NCBI GenBank assembly: GCA_037074765.1
Contig: JBAMDO010000016.1
Location: 124,001 to 188,000, forward strand
Reading direction: 5' to 3'
DNA from: Mansonella perstans
Lineage: Eukaryota > Nematoda > Chromadorea > Rhabditida > Onchocercidae
DNA length: 64,000 bases
The first letter of the stretch is position 1. Each line of letters opens with the position of its first letter. Positions 1 to 11,889 of this stretch are shown in pieces. A model generated the notes under the pieces. That model saw nothing but the letters and a program-made list of their open reading frames with translations, was not told the DNA's origin and made no database searches. Made by a program: the position numbers and the translations under genes.

Positions 1-3000
1 CGTTTTGTTCTTTTGTTTTTCTTTTTTAAAATTTTTTAATACTTCAAATTTAGTTATTAATAATAATTGAAACACTAATAAAATTTAAAATACTTCACGG
101 ACAAAGCCTATGTGTTAAAACCATTGAATATGCTTGAAGAAACTATCATTTCATTTAAAATTTTCAATCATCTAAAAGCAACTTACTAGTATTAAAACTT
201 GACTGCCCCCATTGAGTTAAGAATTGTCCATTTCGATCGAATTTCATGATTCGACTATTGCAGTAGCCGTCTGCGACAAAGATGCTCCCATCCACAGTGA
301 CCACAATGCCTGCTGGTTTACAAAAATGCTTCCGATCATCACCAGGAACAAATTTCTCACCCAGTGTAAAAACTTGCGACAGTGAGCCTATAACTTTATC
401 CATCCAAATAAAAAGACTTGACAATCATTTAAACAATGATCCCCACTCATATAGTTTGGATTTTCACAATTAAGAAACAAATTAAATTATCATTTTACCT
501 ACTACACCTATTCAGAATTTGCATCGATTCCTACCTGATGAAGAATCAAATAATTAAGCATGCCACATTTCTCAATGCACTAATGAAACTGATCAAATAT
601 GAATCGATGTAATTAAAAGTAATATATCCGCTTACCTCAAACTGGACTAGTAGTCAACTCAATTAATTGATATTTAGATTCTGAAGGGAAAACTACAACT
701 TCTTCACACTATCTCGCATTTCCTCTCACCATAAATCAAAAAAGTCGAAACGAACATAACCATGTAAAAGTGACCATTTGATGACTTGATGAGATCCAAC
801 GTCAGTTGTATAATAATTATTTTCCAGGTCAATTGCTAAACCATGTGGCATGTAGAAACTGCAAAAAACAAATTTTCAGAATTTTCCTTTTTTTTTTAAA
901 AAAGACAATCTGACATAATTTTATCTCTACTTTACAAACAATCAGCCCATCAAATTGTAAGCAACAATTTTTCTTTCCCAGTATATTTCTAGATTTCTGG
1001 CTACTTCGTAAATCTCGCTATCCCTTTTTGTATCTTCTATCTTCTTCCCGTCTCTCCACATCAAATCAACCTCATAGGACAGAAATTTTATTTAGTATTT
1101 TGTAAATCGCATTCTCACCTGTAAATTAATATTCAGATCATTGTGACATCTACACTGTTATGTTGGTATGATCATGAACTGTCTTTTTTAGCAAATATAA
1201 AAGCTTAAGTTATTCTTGTTATCTAATATTATTCATTTTTCACCAAACAACTCACTCAATATTTTTTCCAGTTTCTTCCATTTTTATACCTATCTGCGTG
1301 CTTAGAAACTTTAACCTAACTCATCTAATTCACTCAGTTTACCATCATAACAAATATAAAACCACGGAAAGCAAAAAAAAAACTGATAGTTCAACAAATA
1401 CACTAGTGAGAATAATAGATTACTTTTCATGGCCATATTTGTTAAGTAATGACAGCGTCCCATTTGTCATATCTCGATATGTAACCAAAATCACATCTTC
1501 CATAATAGGTTTTTTGTCTCGTAAGTTGTTTTCATTATCAAATGACCTAAAAGAAAATTTTGAGAAATAAATGATTAGAATTACTTGTCTCTAGATATTT
1601 AAAACGGAGAAATGATAAAAGAAAAATTATCAATTTATTTAAATTGAAGTCACCCTGAGTCCCAAACGCGGCTGCCACGATGCAATATAACCAAATTTCC
1701 AAATGAATCAAAACAGAGGGCAGAAACTTGTCCAAGTGTAATATCACCAACAGATGTTGTCGCTGTTCCTTCAATGATTCCTGAAATACAAAACAGAATT
1801 ATTTTGAAACTAATTATTACTTAGAATTGCGAATTAATTTTAAATAATTCTAGTTTACATTTCCGAATCGAGCAGTGCAAAATAACCGCTCGGAATGAAA
1901 AGAACGATAAATGATAATAGCAAAGAGTAACCTATCTACTATGTACTCCTAACCCTAATATTATGCACAATTGATTAATTTAAAAATGAAATGGACAATA
2001 AATTTTAAGAAAGAAAAAAAAAATGCAAGTGTTTCAAATCGACATCCAACTGAACAGCTCTTTTTCTTATCGTTATCTCCGCAAGATTTCTAAATTTCGA
2101 TCCAAATATTAAATTCTTTTGCTTTTTTCTATTTTTCATTTTTCTTTATCTCACTATTCTTTTTATCAAATATTTTTTTCTCTAAGAAATAAAACTTGAC
2201 AATAAAATTAACCAAATAATTTGCCCTGATGTGCTTGATGTTCCCAATCTGGATGTAACTGAAGACGTATTGTGCCTTCAATTGGATATTCTTCACTTAC
2301 AAGTTCTTGCTCTGCTTGCCCATGGCAACGTGCTCCTTCAGGAAATGGATTCGGTGATGTAGCATCCCAATAAAACATCATGTAAAAATTACACATTTCA
2401 TCGTTACCTGTACTTCTGAAAAACGAAATTAAAACAAAATTATTCATACCTTCCATATCATTTTAATGCTGGCCTACTTTTTCTTTTCAAAATATATTTA
2501 ATTTATATAACAACATTTTTTGAAGTCTTTTTTGAACCTTTATTGAAAATAACATTAATAGTTGTTTCCAAATATAATTAATTCATTATATCTTGATAAT
2601 GCTTATTTTGATATTTCGTATTGAGCATCTTATTTTCAATATAACTCATTGTGCCAAAGATTTACAAGCGCATATGAATATAGCACCATTGAGTTTTAAT
2701 GAAAAATTTTTTTAATTTATTGAAATAAATAATTTTTACCCCATTCTTACAACAGATTTCTTCATTGATGAATCATAAACACAAGTAGCAGCCATTAAAT
2801 CATTTTTTGAAATAGTTAAGTTTGTTTCAATTGGTTGAAATAACTGTGGCCATTGTGGATTCCGTTTACCAATCATTGTCCATTTACCAGAATGCTTATA
2901 AAATGCTGAAACAACTCGTCCCATGCTGTGTGTATGCGTACGGAATGCAAATGGATAAATTGGTATGTTGCTGCTGAAACCACTAATTTTCTTTATTTAT

Positions 3001-5073
3001 TTAAGCATTTTTGCTAAAAATAACTATATAAAATTCGAATGTCGGAAAATTGAAGCTTACTTTTAACAGTAAGCATGGGACTTAATAAATTTTGGAACTT
3101 AATAAATCGAAATTGCTTACTTATACAAACAGCTTGTATTCGTTTGAAAATGAGTAAATCCAGGTTGAATAGAAGCTCCAGATGAGAAAAGTAATACAGC
3201 AGCTAAATAACGAGGCTTTTGATCAGTCATATGTAAGGTTATACCAGAAAAGTCTTTTATTTTGCCGACAAATGGATGCGCATAATGTACCTGCAAATTT
3301 TTCATAAATTTCAAGTCATTTATATAAATACTAAATAGTATATTAAATTTCTCATACATGCTGCAATATATGCTTCTGACAATCATTCGAAAGTTTCGTA
3401 TCAGCAATAATGACTGATTAAAAAAGAAGCATTAAGTTAATTTAAAAATAATTAATTTTAAAGATAATATCTAAGTTAAAGATAATTTGTTTAGATAATT
3501 ATTATTATTGGTTTAGATTATTTTTTTTTCTTGTTTAAATAATTATTAGTTAAAGACAATTACTATTTCTCTTTTTTGATAAAACGCAAATGAAATAGGA
3601 AACAACAAATAAGTTAAAATGTACTGTGGGAAATGCATAAAAATAAAACTGAAAAAAATAATTCCTCAAACAGACAAATTTGTCAATATGAAATAATGCT
3701 CTACTAAATCACTAAGTTACGTGAAAGACGTGAAAATGACTTACTTGCATTACCAAATATTTTATCGCATCAAAATTATGTCCAACGCTGAACGCAACAC
3801 CTTGCGGTAAATTAAAATCGGGTGCTAAAGAAAAATACAAATTTCTGTTATTTCCACTCGATTTAATTCTTTACAAGTAGTTAGCATATAATTGTTGTTA
3901 CTGTATTAGCTATAAAAGAATTAAAATTAAGTCAAAGAGCAAAAAGAATGATAACAATGATCGAAAGTACGCCTAATACTTTGTTTACAAAATATTTACA
4001 AGAAGATTTGTCTTTTGTAAAGAGGCATTCACAATATTAACAATTTAAATATTTTTGAGAAGAATATTTGTAATTTCAATAAATATTATTTAAAGTTCCG
4101 AAAAAGATTAAAAATATCAATAAACGAATAGTTTCATTCATTCATTTGTGTTTTTTTTCTCGCAAATATGAAATCATAACTATAATTGATCTATGATTGA
4201 GCTGAAATATTTTCTACTATTTTCTTCTATTCTTCCAACGAATTACTTACCATTCCTTGCCCACGCATATAAAATATGTGAGTCATAACCTTGACATACA
4301 TAAAATCCTTTCCAAAAGTGCCTTGGCCAAGCAGGATAAGTACAGCCATAGAGCAGTATATGATGAACACGATCTGCGTGTGCGAATGGTTCAAAGCGAA
4401 CTAAATTTAATTATGCAATTAAGTTCTTGTAAAATAACTCTGAAAGGCTAATAATTGAGAATAATACTGCATTGAGAATTTGATGCCAGCGAACACGATT
4501 CATGAATTATTGTCAGAAGCGTACAAAAATACTTGAAAAAACAAACCAATATATCCGGGGATTAGAGGCATTGAGACTGCTATGTAATCATCATCCTGAA
4601 AGATTAAAAACATTTAAAGTTATTGTCTAAAAAAAATATTGTTGGAAAATTTAATTAAGATGCTCACTAGCAAATGCTTAATTTATTTAGGCTTTTAGAA
4701 TATATACTTGTCGTTTTCTAATACTATTTAAGTGTTTTCAATTTTAAGATATGATAAGCATCTTGATCAAATTTTGTAAGAATGCGAAGGAAAGTTAAAT
4801 TAATATAGTTTTTATCAAATAATTAACAATGAATGTTAAGATTTGATAAGAACTACATTATTACTAGTTAGCATTCATATCGTATTTTCTTTCATTTATC
4901 TCGGAAAGTACAATAAAAACACTTACAATCATGGGTTCATAGCCGGGGACCTGTATAGTAAATTGCTTCATTTGTTCAAGGTGACGTGACACAGATGAAC
5001 CATCAACAATGACAAATAATGATGATACTAACAAAAACACCAATTCTATTTTCAACCTTTCCACCAAATTCAT
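1..5073 (-). CDS. pamn-1: Peptidylglycine alpha-amidating monooxygenase (bifunctional PHM-PAL), 3' part outside window
   Basis: The enzyme makes C-terminally amidated neuropeptides in the secretory pathway: PHM hydroxylates the glycine alpha carbon and PAL cleaves the product. The start at 5073 opens a signal peptide (hydrophobic VFLLVSSLFVIV). Visible exons run right to left. PHM: about 4546-4597; 4250-4400 (HHILLYGC copper-site motif, then ILYAWARN); 3770-3830; 3117-3292 (VHYAHP); 2736-2975 (THTHS copper histidines); 2208-2416 (NDEMCNFYMMFYW, holding the methionine ligand). PAL: about 1640-1765 (NLVILHRGSRVWD); 1430-1560; 760-860 (FYMPHGLAID); 188-418 (FVADGYCNSRI, NHL-type repeat). The rest of PAL lies beyond base 1. 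Both catalytic halves on one transcript matches the bifunctional metazoan form; C. elegans pamn-1 is the presumed orthologue. Family identity is near certain, exact exon edges less so. Confidence 0.93.
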
Positions 5074-8000
5074 CTGAAAAAGTGAAATACGCTATACATA
5101 AAGACAAGAGGATCATAGACAAAGTCAGGCTAAAACAGGCTACTGTTTAAAAAATTTCTGAGGACAATACTTTGGCTTAATAAGGTAAACGATGAATTCC
5201 TACTGCATACAATAGCACTAGCTTTACCTTTATTGTACTAACTTATAGAATGCTATGATTTCTAAGTAGATGAACAAAAATTTGCTATCTTTTTTATTCA
5301 AATTAAAAATGATATCAAAGTTAAGAAATATTAAAAAAGACATTAAATGACGAAATATCAGAAAAGTCTTTTTTGAGAAAAAAGATACACATCATTCCTG
5401 TGCATCATTCCTCTCAAGAACACATTCCGTTTTTAGAAAATTCAATTTTATTTTTGACTTGGCTTTTTTTTTTCCAAAGTTGAATTGAAGTGACAATTAT
5501 ACATTGCAAACATTTAAAATAGGAAAATTTTACATACAACAAAGTGACGGTTCAACTTTTTTATTTTTTAAAGACAAACGAAACTAACAATAAAACAAGT
5601 ATTGAATAAGAGTGTATTAAACAGATCAAATAAAAGTGCATTGAACAGATCAAACAAGTGTGCAGTTCACTCATTATAACATTAAAATCTGAAGATGATA
5701 TGTGAAAGAAGAACACGTTATCAACAAGGTTAAACATCAACCTATTTTGTACCAGCACAAGTCATTTACTAAAAATCAAGCAACTTAAAAAAACAAAATG
5801 TATTGATTGAGTCAGCAATGACTAATCAATGCCAGTTCATTAGGCAATAATTAGGGAAATTCATTAGGAAAATTTAAGAAAAAGATCTCATTTTACATCA
5901 AAAATTATCAATGTCTGATGATAAAAATGAATATCTTAAACAATTCCCTTCCTCACAAAAACTTGCCATTGAAGAATAAAGTATGCCGAATGTTCAGAAA
6001 CTTGTTTATAATGACATCTGAAGAACTTGTTTTCTATGATTAAAATAAATTTTAAAAAAAAATTAAATTTAAAGAAAAAAACAAAAATAAATTTTATTCG
6101 AGATAAGAAAGATTTTGGAAGAGGATATGATCATAGAGCTGTTGTGATAATTCATTGATACGATTTGAATGTGCCATACATATAGCAACGTTAGCCTGAC
6201 TTACTTTAAGTTTGACTCCTCTATACTTATTATTTTTAGTCATTTGAGATTTCTCAGTTGTATTTCTGTGAATTACAGATAAGAAATAAGTAATAAAATA
6301 TGAGAAAAGCAAGAAAAATAAGAAATTCACTTTTTCTGCTTCTTTTATATATTATGCATCGAAATATATTCACAACATGTGTTGCCATGAAAGCATCTGG
6401 TAAATTATTTTAAAAAATTCAATTCTTTTAATAAAAAAGAAATAGAAAAAAAATTTTTTAAGTTAATGGATCGTGATAGAAAAGATATTTGGAATTTGAA
6501 TAGATTTGAATTTGAATTTGAATAGATATTTGAATCAGTCTATCGAATTATTAGAATAGAATTGATTTATTTCTTTGTAATATTGTAATGCTTCAAAAGT
6601 GATCCACGAGATGAAATTGACATTATTTGACAAAATGGGAAATAAATGAAATTCGTCACGCAAAACAGTTGCAGGAAATGCAAAAAATTTCCATTTGGAA
6701 AAAAAATAATATATCTCACGTAACGAATTGAATTCTGGGTCATTTAAAAAAAACTTTTTCAACGAAATAGAAGGGAAAGCTGTTCCAGTCCGTTTGCCAT
6801 TATTGGGAGTAAAAACCAAGGAAGACATAAAATTTTCTGAAGTGAGAGAAAATTATTTTTAATCAAAAATTTTAATTTTGATTATTAGTAAATGTGACGA
6901 AAAAAAATGATTAATATTACATTTTGGATTATTTAATTTCATTTTCTTTAATGATCATCAAGATTTGATAAAAAGAGCTTATCACTAGTGATTTTAATTA
7001 ACCAGACGAGATTAATTATCCGTAAGAAATCATTATCCGAATGGATTATTTGATATAATGTGATTAACAGTTAATAAGCTAAAAATAAAGCAACTACAAT
7101 TTGTAGTGTGCAACAAAAGTGAGCATTGAAAATTGCCATGCATAAACTTTCCCGAGATCGACTAAATCTGGTAAAAGAAGAGAAAGATAATAAGTAATGA
7201 GTGAGAGAGAAAATGATAAAGTATTTGTTCATTAATTTTAGATAAAAAAGGAAGTTAAAATGCAAGCGAGAGTAAGCAGCTGTTAATGATAACATTGACA
7301 TACCTTTTCTTTTCCATTTATCCTTGACGATAAAATGCTTGAAGAAATGATACTGCAAGATAATCGGAATTAAATAAGCACAAAATATATTATATATATG
7401 AAGAAATAAAATGAAAGTACGAAAGCCAACATTTGTTTGCAAGTTTGCAAGTTTTTCATGTGCCAACATTTGTTTGCAAGTTTGCAAGTTTTTCATGTGC
7501 CAACATTTGTTTGCAAGTTTGCAAGTTTTTCATGCGCCAACATTTGTTTACAAGATTTTCAGGTACTGCTGAAAAGATACTAAAGAAGCAAAATATTTGA
7601 TGCTAGCAAAAGAAACTCACCGATGAAAAAAGAATAGATAAAAGATCCAGCAATCCAACGGTCCGTTTCAAAATTTTTATAATAAATTCTTCATAATGGC
7701 ATCATTTCTTCTTATCATCTTCCTTATCATCTAAAGTTGCAGTACTTTTATTTATCGCCGATTTCTATCGAATCACTTTTCCAGTTTCAGTACGACTTAT
7801 ACTGCATAAAAATAAGAGCAATATTTAAGTCACTGGATTCTTCCTCTGCATATTTTGTGTACAAATCCAGACCTACCTATGAATAGATTTTAAAGATCAC
7901 TCCGATAACGACAAACATTTTCCCGAACGATATGGCAATCTATTACTGTTATAAGTATCTTTATTCATATATATCTGCTTATTTTAAAAACAAACATAAA

Positions 8001-9121
8001 TACATGCATACATGCACATATTTATCCATCCATCCTCTACTTCTGTTATGAATTAAATATAAAATACAAGCATTTGCCTATTTCAAGCAAAATAATCCCA
8101 CTAACTTGAACCTTGAACTCATTTAATAATCACCGACTTCTATCAATGATAAAGCGTAACTATTAAATACATCTAATAATTAATAGTTTAGCTTTAATTA
8201 AGCAAGAACAAAAGAAACTGTTAAGAAATTTAGCCAAACCTCCCAACAATGAAAATCATTTTCATGCTTTACAGTAACATGGAACACATAATCTAATAAT
8301 TATTGCTTTACACCAATTTAAAAATTAAATATCCGTACATCTGCGACAGCTGTCAGTTGCTTCCTATCCGATATATAGATATGCAGCATTGTAACAACTA
8401 TTTGGATATCAAAAACACATGGGTTCCAATTTTTTTTTTTGGTTTCAACTTTTTTTTTTTTTCTTCTTTGGAAGATATGTGGAGCATTAAATTCAATAAA
8501 GCAATTGCTTTCATTACAGAGATAATTAAACACAATATGAACATACAGAAAAACAATAATTTCAAATGTCACCGAAAAATAGAAATATGGCGAATGAGAA
8601 AGAATAAGAAAATTCAAAGAAACCGAAAAATAATTCACACCTTTAAAAGATGCAAAATGTATGGCACATACATGAAAATTATCCATCATATTTATTTTGA
8701 ATTCTGTTTTAAATTTGAGAGCCGATAAAGACTGTGACTAATACGGGTAACAGTTACTTTTACATTCTCTTTCATATTTCATATTTCTCCTTCCCTATCC
8801 GTAATCCTGTATATAATTTTAAAAAAAAACATTATAAAAACAAGTAAAATGAAGATATCAGTCCTCGAAGTGCTTGGACAAACTTTGAACTTTATAAATT
8901 CATTATGAAAAAAATAACCATAGACAAATGGTAAAAAACCTGCAAAAGGCTGTATCATGTGCTTGCATTAAACATTAATACGATGTTCCTAACTAAGACA
9001 CAAATAATTCTGTCAATAAATTCAATCAGCCATGAAATTTATGGGACACAATCAATTTACAGTGAAAAAATTAACATATAATAACTTTTACAACTCATTC
9101 AATAACAAGCTAAAATAATAT
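5074..9121. other. Intergenic, AT-rich; no supported gene
   Basis: About 4 kb between the PAM start and the CRIPT stop. It contains a 37-bp tandem repeat (separate entry) and short poly-A/T tracts. Two minus-strand open stretches, 6535-6828 and 6094-6330, have less biased composition than the surrounding noise. I found no recognisable domain, no good splice junction linking them and no homologue by eye, so they are not called as genes. The open frames on both strands around 8303-8728 overlap poly-T/poly-A runs and look like chance. Confidence 0.6.
7425..7556. repeat. 37-bp tandem repeat, about 3.5 copies
   Basis: The unit begins GCCAACATTTGTTTGCAAG and repeats with starts at 7425, 7462, 7499 and 7536, exactly 37 bp apart. 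The first copies are nearly identical and the last is truncated and diverged (TTTACAAGATTTTC). Each unit has an internal direct repeat, GCAAGTTTGCAAGTTT. There are no spacers and no associated gene, so this is a minisatellite rather than a CRISPR array. Confidence 0.95.
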
Positions 9122-9843
9122 TTATACGGAAGACATTTTCAGCTTCTTTGTATCAGCCATCTTTTTACCACACATTGCACAGATGGCCTTTTGATATGCG
9201 CATTGCTGGCAGTAATGTGAACCAACCTGATGAACAACGGTCTTGCAAATACGACATTTCCTGAATTCCTGACTGTACGGCTGGAATCTATAATTTAAAT
9301 AAAAATTTTCACAGTAATTAAAATGATGATATCCTCAATCCTTTGTTATGTTGTGCTTACCAAAAGAAAACTGACAAAGAACTCCAAAAGGTCAAAAGTA
9401 ATAGTGTTGAGGCATTGTTTTTAAAGCACACCTAAGAATCTGTAGAATAACAAGACAAATAATTTGCAAAGTATGTACAAATATACACCTGTCTTTCCTT
9501 GTTGAAAGGAGCTTATTTTCGTCACTACCTTTTTTTATAGGTCCAGCACATTCGTTACGTGATTTCGTTCGATACGGATCAATAGTCGCTACTTTACCAA
9601 GTTTTTTTACACCTGTAAAATGATTAAATGAAGTTCAAAATCAACCAGATAGTTTAATTAGAGGAGGTCTTTTTAATTCCTGAAACGCTATAGAAAAAAG
9701 GGCAAATTTTATTTAGAAAAATAAAAAGTAACGAGAAAAAAACATTTTGGAAAGAAAATTTCAGTTTTTAAGAAGCAATTTAAAAGTAAAGATCAAAAAT
9801 TTTCCATGAAATTAAACAAAAACTTACAGGAATCGCATACCAT
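9122..9843 (-). CDS. cript: CRIPT (cysteine-rich PDZ-binding protein) homologue
   Basis: Small zinc-binding protein that in animals binds PSD-95-type PDZ domains and has also been linked to the spliceosome. Three exons, 9843-9828, 9612-9489 and 9287-9122, join in phase to 101 residues, the usual family length. It starts MVCDSCVKKLGKV, carries a KCRICK CxxC pair, then HQVGSHYCQQCAYQK and a second zinc-binding set, ICAMCGKK, and ends KLKMSSV. The final S-S-V fits a class I PDZ ligand. Introns have GT-AG ends (GTAAGTT; TTTTACAG and ATTATAG acceptors). It is divergent from the TLF gene, with about 2 kb between their starts. Confidence 0.95.
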
Positions 9844-11889
9844 TTCTAAATTTGGAATTCGAAAAATGCGTCTATACGTCTGTTTTTTCAAAATTGAACT
9901 AAAAAAAAAACACTTAAAAACAATTATTGCTACTATTTTTGTAAAACGAACGGAAGATGAATATTATAAAATTAATAACAAAAAAAAAGTTTACAAAAAA
10001 AAATTAGAAAGAGCAGAGAAGACTTTCTTGAAAGCTCATATTATTATTTTACAATAAATTACAGCGCAAATTCATGCAAAGCTTTTTTTCAATCGATATG
10101 TTTTTGATTTTGATTTCAATATTGGAAAGAGCAAATATTGTATGATTAAAGTAGCCATAATAGAATGGATAATGGAATAAATTTGAAATGAAAAATTGAA
10201 CGAAATGGAAAAGTGAAAAAAGTTAGAAAGTTTTGGTGCAAAGTGTGAGGAATGATTAGGAAAAGGTTAAAATGTCAAAGATAGAAACAACTTTCAACTT
10301 TCCATTCATTCTTCCAATCTAATAAGCAATATAATCAATAATTTTTTATCTTTTGTGAAATTTTGTAAAAATTGTGAAAATTTTGTAAAAAAAAAAACTT
10401 TCCTTCTATTGTAAAAGTATTAGACTTAATCTGAAGAAATATCCTAAAAATATCCTTCATAAAGCAATCCAACAAATCTATTGGAGGGTACACTGAATAC
10501 AATATCACTACTTTTCACCAAATTCTGCATAATAGATTTGTTATTTTCATAATGTCCCAATTACTTGTCATAACCAAATATGAAATATCAGGCCGTCCGA
10601 TTGGCCGCATTGAAAATTTTTGTTGTTTTCTCGGAAGTTTGGCATTTTTACTTTTAATTTATGCTAAGATGTGAATTTTTTGTGTATTTTTTTCTAATTT
10701 TTAAGTAATTTAAAAGTTTTTTTAGCTTAGTTTGAATATTATCTACAAAGTTCATATGAAATAACAATGTATCAGATAGGCTATAAATGATTTCATGCAA
10801 TTCAGGTAATCGATGTACAATTCACGGAACTCGTACGTTAAGTGAGATTTTAGCTAGTGATTTTTCTTATTAATTGATAGAAAAGGTTAGAAAAACTCTA
10901 AATAATATCGAATTAGCTGTTCTTTTGATCTTTTTCAAACTTGATTAGTATATTACAAGGCACGAATACTGATAGAAGGACACACGGTCTGAATGCAATA
11001 TGCTAAATTTATTAAATATATCATCGAGGATCTTATAGTTATTGTAAGTTTTTCTGGATGTTACATATGTTTAGGATGCTAGAATGATAGAAGAGGATGA
11101 GATAATTGGAAGCCTACGTGAATCTTATTTTTCCTTTTTTACCGCTTTCTTACCGTATAGAAATGGGCATACCGTATTTAATTCGAATATTATAAAAAAA
11201 GTGCAATCTCGAAAAGAAGACTTGTTTACCGTTCTATGGATTACTGTAACGTGTGAGTTTTACATACAATTGCGTAGTGAGTGGAAGTTGTGGCTACGTG
11301 GGAAGAGACGTATTTGGTGCAGGAACAAGTAACAACAATAGTTGTTGGAAGGAGATATCGTAGATATCGGTGATGCTTAACTGTTGATATGAGAGTTATA
11401 TGATAAGTCTCTCCTTGAAGGGAATATAACTAATAGATTTCATTCCAATAGCTACAAAGTGTCAATTATTGTCAATAAGGAAATTTAATCACTTCGAGAT
11501 AGAAGAAAAAACTATACATTTGAGGATAGCGTTATTAATTGTTGTTGTAATGTATATACTTTGATAACCCCAAATGATAACATAACTTTTGGAAGTTTTG
11601 AAGAGAAATTAGTTCTAACAAACTTTACATCAATATTTTTGTAAAAAAGACCGAACTTGCTAACGAAAAGGGAGTAGAAAAGTTCTCTGTATAATGTAAC
11701 AATGATATGAGCATTTACATCGTTTCGAATAGCAAACTCAGTTTTTGGCTTCACCGCCAAGACTTTCTTCTGTACATACTTCATTATTATGAATTATTCA
11801 GGTAATGATGAATTTCGATCGGTGATTGTTTACTGTTTAAATGCTTACAGTTCAGCGAATGCAATTTTAATGTTCGTTGGAAAGGAAAA
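9844..11889. other. Intergenic between divergent CRIPT and TLF; no gene seen
   Basis: About 2 kb of AT-rich sequence that must hold the promoters of two divergent genes. A plus-strand open stretch at 11084-11332 has no recognisable domain and is not needed to complete the TLF model. It could be an upstream exon or chance. No TATA, Inr or other site is distinctive enough to call by eye. Confidence 0.5.

Noticed and set aside
6535..6828. 97-codon minus-strand frame
   Set aside because: Plausible composition but no start context, splice partner or recognisable family. Mentioned only within the intergenic entry.
8303..8728. Long open frames on both strands at the same place
   Set aside because: They overlap poly-T/poly-A runs and mirror each other. 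There is no domain and no splice context.
11084..11332. 82-codon plus-strand frame upstream of TLF
   Set aside because: No domain and no in-phase junction needed; the TLF model is complete without it.
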